Part shown: piece by piece, positions 58,223 through 64,000 of the stretch | Layout: each line of letters opens with the position of its first letter | Position numbering within the stretch: the stretch's first letter is position 1 | DNA from: Ancylobacter sp. TS-1 | GTDB taxonomy: Bacteria > Pseudomonadota > Alphaproteobacteria > Rhizobiales > Xanthobacteraceae | Direction of reading: 5' to 3' | Assembly (NCBI RefSeq): GCF_009223885.1 | Contig: NZ_CP045144.1 | Span: forward strand, 1,116,001-1,180,000 | Length of the DNA: 64,000 bases | The notes under the pieces: model-generated | Database searches by the model: none | What the model was told of the DNA's origin: nothing | Seen by the model: the letters and a program-made list of their open reading frames with translations, nothing else | Translations under genes and position numbers: made by a program

Positions 58223-58765
58223 TCAGGTGGGGCTCAGGAAGCTCCACCCGGCGAACAGGGCGCCGGCCGCCATCAGCAGCAGCATGGGCGGGATCTGCGG
58301 GCGCGCCAGCATCACTGCGCCGGTCGCTGCCGCGACCAGCCAGGAGGCCGGGCCGGCATCGGCGATGCGAAACAGCGAAAGCACTCCGGCGCCGACGAGG
58401 CCGGTGCCGACCGGGGCCAGTCCCTCATGCACCACGGCGTGCCAGGACTTGCCCTCGTGGCGCGACAGCGTGCGCATCACCACGAGGCAGACCAGCGAGG
58501 ACGGCACGAAGATCGCCAGCATCGCGACCAGCGCGCCAACCCAGCCCGCCACCTGCCAGCCGATCAGCGTGGTGAGCATCAGCCCCGGCCCCGGCGCGGT
58601 GCGGGAGATGGCGAAGAATTCGAGGAATTGCTGCGCGTCGACCCAGCCATGAAGGTCGACCGCCTGGTGCTGCACCGCCGGCAGGACGCTGACGCCGCCG
58701 CCGAACGCCACCAGCGAGAGCGGTGCGAAGGCCAGGGTGAGCGCGACATAGGGATTGTCAGACAT
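58223..58765 (-). CDS. Half-size chromate-transporter (CHR) protein, second of pair
   Basis: The 180-residue membrane protein is one CHR domain: LTLAFAPLSLVAFGGGVSVLPAVQHQAVD, AISRTAPGPGLMLTTLIGWQVAGWVGALVAMLAIFVPSSL and a hydrophobic C terminus. Short CHR proteins work as heterologous pairs and move chromate or sulfate-like oxyanions. Its ATG at 58765 overlaps the preceding CHR gene by 8 bases. Its position between tctC and tctB suggests a shared regulon rather than simple chromate resistance (inference). Confidence 0.9.
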   Translation of the reverse strand: MSDNPYVALTLAFAPLSLVAFGGGVSVLPAVQHQAVDLHGWVDAQQFLEFFAISRTAPGPGLMLTTLIGWQVAGWVGALVAMLAIFVPSSLVCLVVMRTLSRHEGKSWHAVVHEGLAPVGTGLVGAGVLSLFRIADAGPASWLVAAATGAVMLARPQIPPMLLLMAAGALFAGWSFLSPT

Positions 58766-59327
58766 GACGCGCCCTTCTGCGGGCCGCCAGCGCGATGCTG
58801 GCCGGGGCGGCAAGACACACCACCGCGATGAGCGGCAGATGCAGCACCCCCACCGCGACCATGGTCGCGGCGATGACGGCGAGAGACCCGGCATGCCGGG
58901 CCGCCTGCGCGCCGCGCACGGTCATCATCAGCATCAGCCCCATGGCGGCGGCGGTGACGCCGCCGAGCCCGGCCGCGACGAGAGGCAGGCCGGCCAGCCG
59001 CTCATAGGCCAGCATGAAGCCGATGATGATGAAGAACGGCCCGCCGAGCAGGCCGGCCAGGGCCACAACGGCTCCCCTTGAGCCCCGCAGCCGCTGACCG
59101 ACATAGACGGCCAGGTTGACGACATTGCCGCCCGGCAGGATCTGGCAGATGGCGAGCCCGCTGAGGAACTCGGCCTCCCCCAGCCAGCCTCGCTTCGTCA
59201 CCACCTCGTGGTAGATCAGCCCGGTCATGCCGCCGCCGAAGCTGAGGCAGCCGATCTTGAGATGGAGCGCGGCGATGTCCGCCAGCGACACGTCGGCACG
59301 CGATGGCTGTATGTCGAGGGAATGCAT
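58758..59327 (-). CDS. Half-size chromate-transporter (CHR) protein, first of pair
   Basis: The 189-residue membrane protein is the partner CHR domain: LADIAALHLKIGCLSFGGGMTGLIYHEVVTKRGWLGEAEFLSGLAICQILPGGNVVNLAVYVGQRLRG, with the F-G-G-G and P-G motifs and about six hydrophobic spans. The ATG at 59327 is preceded by GGAGA; the open frame extends 21 codons upstream but without conservation. The pair is adjacent and overlapping, the usual arrangement for split CHR transporters. Confidence 0.9.
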   Translation of the reverse strand: MHSLDIQPSRADVSLADIAALHLKIGCLSFGGGMTGLIYHEVVTKRGWLGEAEFLSGLAICQILPGGNVVNLAVYVGQRLRGSRGAVVALAGLLGGPFFIIIGFMLAYERLAGLPLVAAGLGGVTAAAMGLMLMMTVRGAQAARHAGSLAVIAATMVAVGVLHLPLIAVVCLAAPASIALAARRRARHV

Positions 59328-59417
59328 GGTGGTCTCCGCAAGGCGGGGAGCGGCGGACCGGCACCGAGGGACGAGATGCCCCCGGCTCATGCCGTTCGGT
59401 CGCGGGTGCGGGGCGGA

Positions 59418-59448
59418 GGGACGGCGCTCCCACCGGGGGCGCCGTCCC
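59418..59448 (-). terminator. Intercistronic hairpin between tctC-like and CHR genes
   Basis: A perfect 10-base stem GGGACGGCGC (59418-59427) / GCGCCGTCCC (59439-59448) around an 11-base loop that can extend the pairing. There is no T-run, so it is more likely an mRNA-stability or attenuation element. Confidence 0.5.
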
Positions 59449-59472
59449 GCGCTGCGCGGCTTCCCGGCGGCG

Positions 59473-60462
59473 CTAGCGCACCACCTTCATACCCGCCTGT
59501 GTGAGCAGGTCGCGGATCTGGTTCTCGTAGTCGACCACGAACTTGCGCGTCTCCGCCGAGCTGAGCGGGGCGCTGATGAAGTGGTTTTCCTCGATGTATT
59601 TCTGCCAGGCCGGCAGCGCGACCAGCTTGGCCACCAGCCTGTCGTAATAGGCGATCACGTCCGGGGCCATGTCGGGCGGGCCGAGAATGCCGCGTGTCTG
59701 GGCGAAGGTGGCGACATCGAAGCCGGCCTCCGCCAGCGTCGGGACGTCCTTGAAGGCCGGCAGGCGCTTCTCGCCGATCTGAGCCAGGACGCGGATCTTG
59801 CCGCCGCGGATCAGCTCGGTCGCCTCGCTCGGGTCGAGGATCATGATGTCGACATGACCGCCGAGCAAAGCGGAGAGCCGCTCGCCGCCGGACGGGAAGG
59901 ACACGAAGGCCCAGCTCGTCTTGGTGGCGCCCATCAGCTGCTGGCGCAGGATGTTCTCGCGCGAGGAGGCGTTGCCGCCGGACTGCTTGAGCTGGTCGGG
60001 CTTGGCCTTCGCCGCCGCGATGAAATCGCCCAGCGACTGGAAGGGCGAGTCGGCCCGCACCGTCACCAGCGCCGGCTCGAAGATCAGCCGGGCGACGGGC
60101 GTCAGGTCGTTCAGCCGGGTGGTGGCCGCCTCCTGCAGAAGAGGATCGATGATCCAGACGCTGGTGAAGATGCCGAGCGTGTTGGGATCGCCCTTCCGGC
60201 TGAGAAGGTAGGACGAAGCATTGGTGCTGCCGCCGCCCGGCTTGTTGACGACCTGAATGCGCACCGGCGAGAGCTTGGCCTGGTCGATCATGGCAACGAC
60301 GGCGCGAGCCAGAAGATCGTTGCCCGAACCCGGCCCGCCATGCACCACCAGTTCCAGCGGCCGGGTCGGCACGAACTCGCCGGCAAGTGCCGGGGTGATG
60401 CCCGAGATCGCCAGCGCGAGCGCGCAGCCGAGAGCATGGCGTCTGTTCAATTGGCGTTTCAT
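59473..60462 (-). CDS. Tripartite tricarboxylate transporter substrate-binding protein (TctC/Bug family)
   Basis: The 329-residue periplasmic protein has a basic leader MKRQLNRRHALGCALALAISGITPALA and Bug-family features: PTRPLELVVHGGPGSGNDLLARAV, VVNKPGGGSTNASSYLLSRKGDPNTLG, an LAQIGEKRLPAFKDVPTLAEAGFDV segment and GPPDMAPDVIAYYDRLVAKLVA. It captures an organic acid for TctAB. The GGGAGGAAA ribosome site is strong. It is flanked by hairpins on both sides in the transcript. Confidence 0.92.
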   Translation of the reverse strand: MKRQLNRRHALGCALALAISGITPALAGEFVPTRPLELVVHGGPGSGNDLLARAVVAMIDQAKLSPVRIQVVNKPGGGSTNASSYLLSRKGDPNTLGIFTSVWIIDPLLQEAATTRLNDLTPVARLIFEPALVTVRADSPFQSLGDFIAAAKAKPDQLKQSGGNASSRENILRQQLMGATKTSWAFVSFPSGGERLSALLGGHVDIMILDPSEATELIRGGKIRVLAQIGEKRLPAFKDVPTLAEAGFDVATFAQTRGILGPPDMAPDVIAYYDRLVAKLVALPAWQKYIEENHFISAPLSSAETRKFVVDYENQIRDLLTQAGMKVVR

Positions 60463-60487
60463 TGTGGGTTTCCTCCCTCATTGTTTA

Positions 60488-60522
60488 CTTCGGGACGGCC
60501 CGTCGAGCAGGCCGCCCCGAAG
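60488..60522 (-). terminator. Intercistronic hairpin between VOC gene and tctC-like gene
   Basis: Thirteen-base arms CTTCGGGACGGCC (60488-60500) / GGCCGCCCCGAAG (60510-60522), one mismatch, lie just upstream of the tctC ribosome site. There is no T-run, so it is probably an attenuator or stability element. Confidence 0.5.
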
Positions 60523-60562
60523 GGCAGGCACGGCATCGGCTAGAGATGCGGCGCGGACGCGC

Positions 60563-61276
60563 TCAGGCAGCGGTGAGTTCGGCCTGGTTCCCGTCCGGGC
60601 CGACGAACTTCACGGAGGTGGCGGCGCCGCTGACGATCTTGCCGCCGCGCTCGGTGACCTGCTCGGCCACAGCCTTCGGATCGGCCACCTCCAGCGTCCA
60701 GTATTCGATCGCCGGCTGGTCGGCCTTGACCAGCGAGAGCACCGTCTCGCCGTCGGTGAGGTTGTGCACGGTGCCGTTGGAGCCCGGCGCGGGCTCGAAA
60801 TCGAAGACGTTGCGATAGAAATTCGCAGCCTTCTCCAGGTCGTTGACGTACAGCGTCACCTGCGAGATGCGCGAAAGCTTGCTCCTGTCCTTCTTGAGAT
60901 AGCGGCCGATGCCGACGATCTCGCCGAGCGTGCCGTCGGCGGAGCGATACTTCAGCGCCCCCTCGGCCCGGTCGGAGTAGATCGAGCCGCCATTGTCCTC
61001 GATCTTCTTGATCATGCTCGGCCGGTCGTCGACCTCGATGCCGATATGGTGGATGCGCGGACCGGCGCCGGCGAGCTTGGCTTCCTTCTCGTCCTCGCTG
61101 TCGTAGAGCATGAGCGCGAGGTCGATATTGCCGTCGGTCATGTGGCGCGAATGATGGCCGCGCGCATGGGTATTCTTGGTCTGGTAGATACCGAAGATGT
61201 CTTCATAGAACTTCGTCGCGCTCTCGAAGCTTTCCATATCGCCACACTTCAAGGCGATGTGCACGATTCTCGACAT
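60563..61276 (-). CDS. VOC-family (glyoxalase/extradiol dioxygenase) protein, two domains
   Basis: The 237-residue protein has two vicinal-oxygen-chelate modules. The first carries a plausible metal triad: H7 (IVHIALK), H77 (RIHHIGIEVDD) and E119 (GTLGEIVGI). The second (SRISQVTLYVNDLEKAANFYRNVFDFEP to AELTAA) lacks the histidines and may be structural. The family includes extradiol dioxygenases, glyoxalase I and epimerases; the reaction here is unknown. The ATG at 61276 has a strong GAGGAG ribosome site. It is the first gene of the Tct/CHR set and presumably acts on the imported compound (inference). Confidence 0.82.
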   Translation of the reverse strand: MSRIVHIALKCGDMESFESATKFYEDIFGIYQTKNTHARGHHSRHMTDGNIDLALMLYDSEDEKEAKLAGAGPRIHHIGIEVDDRPSMIKKIEDNGGSIYSDRAEGALKYRSADGTLGEIVGIGRYLKKDRSKLSRISQVTLYVNDLEKAANFYRNVFDFEPAPGSNGTVHNLTDGETVLSLVKADQPAIEYWTLEVADPKAVAEQVTERGGKIVSGAATSVKFVGPDGNQAELTAA

Positions 61277-61562
61277 GACATTACTCCTCATTTTCGCGAA
61301 CGCGTTGTCCGCAAATCTTTGGTCATCATAAATATGTAGAGTTGAAACCGCGCATGCCATTCAGCAGGCAAACGCACGCCGTTGTTCCACCGTCAACAGA
61401 CGGCGGCGCATCGTTTCTCCCCCATTTCGCCTCGGATTTCTTTTGCTACACTTCGTCGAAGCGGTTCCGTGCGATATATCGAAGCTAGGCGCGCCCCATG
61501 GGGTTGACAAGTCTGTTTCTTACAAATAAAATACGAGGTAGCTCGTAATATTGACTACCATC
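61277..61562. promoter_or_regulatory. Divergent regulatory region, VOC operon / ModA-like gene
   Basis: This AT-richer 286-base region contains the perfect dyads CTTCG-T-CGAAG (61451-61461) and CGATATATCG (61472-61481), and the promoter/operator module described separately at 61493-61556. The minus-strand promoter for the VOC operon must lie here but no strong -35/-10 pair was identified. Confidence 0.5.
61493..61556 (+). promoter_or_regulatory. Promoter/operator module A
   Basis: TTGACA (61504-61509) and TAAAAT (61527-61532) are spaced by 17 bases, an excellent sigma70 promoter. The dyad TACGAG-GTAG-CTCGTA (61532-61547) covers the end of the -10 and the likely start site, so a bound repressor would block it. 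A close copy lies at 63117-63180. Confidence 0.75.
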
Positions 61563-61688
61563 ATGAATGATCGAGGCGCCGCCACGTCGCGATTGAAGTA
61601 TACCAAGCAAAAAGAACGCCTTGCATCGCGCCATACCTCCGATCAGACAGTCGAATCGGACGCCATCTCCCTCCCCGAACCTCTCTGA
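61563..61688 (+). CDS. Possible 41-residue ORF downstream of module A
   Basis: An ATG at 61563, about 24 bases after the likely transcription start of module A, opens a 41-codon frame: MNDRGAATSRLKYTKQKERL and on to SLPEPL, polar and basic at first, acidic later. It has no convincing ribosome site and no family I recognise. It is in the same frame as the ModA-like gene, but several stops lie between. It could be a leader peptide, a remnant or chance. Confidence 0.3.
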   Translation: MNDRGAATSRLKYTKQKERLASRHTSDQTVESDAISLPEPL

Positions 61689-61763
61689 AATTCATAATAA
61701 CAAGACAAACGGCGCGTTATGCACGCCGAATTCCGCTTTTTTCTTCGATGAGGACGCCCGTCA

Positions 61764-62462
61764 GTGACTGAAATTCGTATTTTTTCTGCGGGCGCGGCGA
61801 AGGGATATGTTGAAGCCCTCGCGGCGCGCTTCGAAACCGAGACGTCTCATACCGCCCTGCGCACCTATGGTCCGGTCGGCGCCATCGTGGAGCGGCTGAG
61901 GGGCGGCGAAACGGCCGATATCGTGATCCTGAGCGAAAAGGCCCTGCTTTCCCTTGCCGCCTCCGGTGCCACGGCTGCCGGCATCGCCCCGATCGGCTAC
62001 GTCGACACCTGCGTCGCGGTGCGCGCCGGTGATCCGCCGCCGCCGCTCGGCACGGTCGAGGATGTACGCGCGGCATTCGCCGGAGCCGATGCCATCCATC
62101 TGCCCGATCCGGCAGTGGCGACGTCGGGCGCGCATGTCATGGACATGCTCCGCGCGCTTGGACTGGCGGAACAGATCGCGGATCGCCTGCGCATCGCTGC
62201 AAACGGCATCGTCGCCATGACGGAAATGGGCGCATCGACCGCCGCGAGGCCGATCGGCTGCACCCAGGCCTCGGAAATCGCCCTGGTTGGGAGCGTCGGC
62301 ATCGCCGCTCCGCTGCCGCCTCCCTATGCGCTGACGACGCTCTACGCCGCCGCACTGACCCCGAACGCCGCGAACTCCGCCCCGGCGGCGCACTTCATGG
62401 CGCTGCTGGCGGGAGCCGAAACCGCGCCGCTGCGCGCACGGATGGGCTTCCAGGCGGCATAA
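61764..62462 (+). CDS. ModA-like substrate-binding protein lacking a signal peptide
   Basis: The 232-residue protein has the type II periplasmic-binding fold of ModA: EIRIFSAGAAKGYVEALAARFETETSHTAL, GPVGAIVERLRGGETADIVILSEKAL, and a hinge region ATSGAHVMDMLRALGLAEQIADRL. It has no signal peptide. An in-frame stop at 61749-61751 with no start codon before the GTG at 61764 excludes a longer form, so it should stay in the cytoplasm. No ABC permease or ATPase accompanies it. It may sense or buffer an oxyanion or organic acid for the neighbouring uptake operon (inference). Confidence 0.78.
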   Translation: MTEIRIFSAGAAKGYVEALAARFETETSHTALRTYGPVGAIVERLRGGETADIVILSEKALLSLAASGATAAGIAPIGYVDTCVAVRAGDPPPPLGTVEDVRAAFAGADAIHLPDPAVATSGAHVMDMLRALGLAEQIADRLRIAANGIVAMTEMGASTAARPIGCTQASEIALVGSVGIAAPLPPPYALTTLYAAALTPNAANSAPAAHFMALLAGAETAPLRARMGFQAA

Positions 62463-62556
62463 GCCGGCCTTGGCGATCTCGACGGAATTTTTGAAGAATA
62501 TCGGCCGAGGCCCGTACGGGTTCGGCGGCGCCGCTCGGCGGCGGATCGAAACCGGC

Positions 62557-63048
62557 TCAGCGCGCGGCGGGCCGACGGCGCAGGCGGATCAGGACGTCGA
62601 CGCGGCTGATGACCGTTCCCTCGAGCGGCATGGGCAGGCCGGCGAAGCCGACCGTCTCACCGCCTATATCCACAAGCCGGTTCTCGTCCTCGAGCAGGAA
62701 GTGATGGTGATCGGACACGTTGGTATCGAAATAGGTCCGCCCCCCTTCCACCGCGATCTCGCGCAGCAGGCCCACCTCGGTGAACTGGTGCAGCGCGTTG
62801 TAGACCGTGGCGAGCGAGACCGGAACGCGGGCCGCGATCGCCTCCTCATGGAGTATCTCGGCGGTGATGTGGCGGTGCCCCCGGGCGAACAGCATGCGAC
62901 CGAGCGCGATGCGCTGGCGCGTCGGCCTCAACCCCACCTCGCGCAGGAGCCCTTCGACGTTGCACCCCACGCAACCGCCGGTGCGCAGCGCACAGGCGAG
63001 CTTCACCGGTGCAGCGGCATGGCCGCTGCAGGCGTTTGTCTTGATCAT
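62557..63048 (-). CDS. irr: Fur-family regulator, Irr type
   Basis: The 163-residue protein matches Irr, the iron/haem response regulator of Hyphomicrobiales: LREVGLRPTRQRIALGRMLFARGHRHITAEILHEEA, the recognition-helix region VPVSLATVYNALHQFTEVGLLREI, and the HHH haem/metal motif (114-116) in SDHHHFLLEDENRLVDI. The N terminus has four cysteines (C7, C19, C26, C29) but lacks the Cys-Pro haem regulatory motif of Bradyrhizobium Irr, so its sensing may differ. Irr is normally active under iron limitation. It converges on the ModA-like gene and has promoter/operator module B upstream. Confidence 0.75.
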   Translation of the reverse strand: MIKTNACSGHAAAPVKLACALRTGGCVGCNVEGLLREVGLRPTRQRIALGRMLFARGHRHITAEILHEEAIAARVPVSLATVYNALHQFTEVGLLREIAVEGGRTYFDTNVSDHHHFLLEDENRLVDIGGETVGFAGLPMPLEGTVISRVDVLIRLRRRPAAR

Positions 63049-63116
63049 GATTCAAACCTTCGATGTGCTGTGGAACGACCGGCGAAAACGGCCGGCCGTA
63101 ACGGCAAGCTGGCTTA

Positions 63117-63180
63117 GCCCCACGAAGTTGACAAGACTGTTTCTTTTGGGTAAACTACGAGGTATCTCGTAATATTGCCT
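63117..63180 (+). promoter_or_regulatory. Promoter/operator module B
   Basis: TTGACA (63128-63133), 17-base spacer, TAAACT (63151-63156), then dyad TACGAG-GTAT-CTCGTA (63156-63171). It matches module A over about 60 bases, including the upstream GCCCCA exactly 11 bases before TTGACA. The strong promoter points right, where no annotated gene starts on that strand; the dyad may also control the leftward Irr-type gene. Confidence 0.7.
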
Positions 63181-63314
63181 GCAACCAGCTTGCAGAGGCT
63201 TTCTGTTGTCGTCTGCACGGTCGTGTCGATGGCGAGAACAGCTCCCCCACGGCCGCAGTCCCGGCGCCGCCTCCTCACGAGATCGCCCGCATAAGTCTCG
63301 GGCTTTCCGGGGCC
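63181..63314 (+). other. Region downstream of module B
   Basis: Transcripts from module B would cover this stretch and then run antisense to the dehydratase gene. The only start-stop frame of note is 63229-63297, 22 codons encoding a short Arg/Pro-rich peptide without a ribosome site. A small RNA is possible; no terminator was seen. Confidence 0.25.

Positions 63315-64000
<686 letters not shown>

Noticed and set aside
56161..63048. The locus as a recent horizontal island
   Set aside because: Coding GC and codon style match the neighbours, and no integrase, tRNA or direct-repeat boundary is present; only the regulatory gaps are AT-richer.

Overview
The window is a 64 kb stretch of high-GC chromosomal DNA from an alphaproteobacterium. 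It most likely belongs to the Hyphomicrobiales (Rhizobiales), with a Xanthobacteraceae-like flavour. The grounds are the neighbour pairs recA-alaS and purC-purS-purQ-purL-bolA-grxD, an ATP synthase zeta-type inhibitor gene, an Irr-type Fur protein, a GTTC-N7-GTTC SOS box before recA, and many ABC/TRAP/TTT uptake systems. No rRNA, tRNA, phage, insertion sequence or CRISPR array is visible. The species assignment is inference.

Layout. 0-8.6 kb: cytochrome c' divergent from a universal stress protein; a LysE exporter; a metallophosphoesterase/glycosyltransferase pair that looks like the PlcP-Agt phosphate-starvation lipid-remodelling module, with a candidate Pho box; a PLP dehydratase; an XRE-cupin regulator; palindromic repeats; and a large secreted phytase-like esterase. 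8.9-12.3 kb: a TRAP transporter with an internal terminator after its binding protein. 12.3-20 kb: HerA-like ATPase, DUF488, a BcsS-like protein, a split XdhC/MobA maturation pair, a KamA-type radical SAM enzyme overlapping a BaiN-type flavoprotein, and a flavin reductase. 20.3-26.2 kb: a complete Liv branched-chain amino-acid ABC operon with an extra small membrane protein. 26.2-31.5 kb: CcdA, a P1-family hydrolase and a glycine-betaine ABC operon. 31.5-38.3 kb: rpe, purB, and three secreted Cys-pair/SH3-type proteins, one of them 941 residues with six SH3 repeats and a recent internal duplication. 38.3-43.5 kb: the purine operon and BolA-Grx4. 43.5-54.7 kb: rpsD, a lytic transglycosylase, murI, trmJ, icd, a cyclic-nucleotide-gated K+ channel, alaS and recA.

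54.7-63.3 kb is the most unusual part. A long leftward gene set reads VOC dioxygenase, TctC, two half-size CHR transporters, TctB, TctA and an Hsp70-like ATPase. Long GC-rich hairpins lie in three of its gaps. Its regulatory region is relatively AT-rich and faces a signal-less ModA-like protein and an Irr-type regulator. Two near-identical sigma70 promoter/operator modules (dyad TACGAG-N4-CTCGTA) 1.6 kb apart flank that pair. The window ends inside a GDP-mannose 4,6-dehydratase gene.

The first 34 bases cannot be assigned to a gene. Start codons were chosen from ribosome binding sites, family start positions and overlaps with upstream stops; several lie inside longer open frames.
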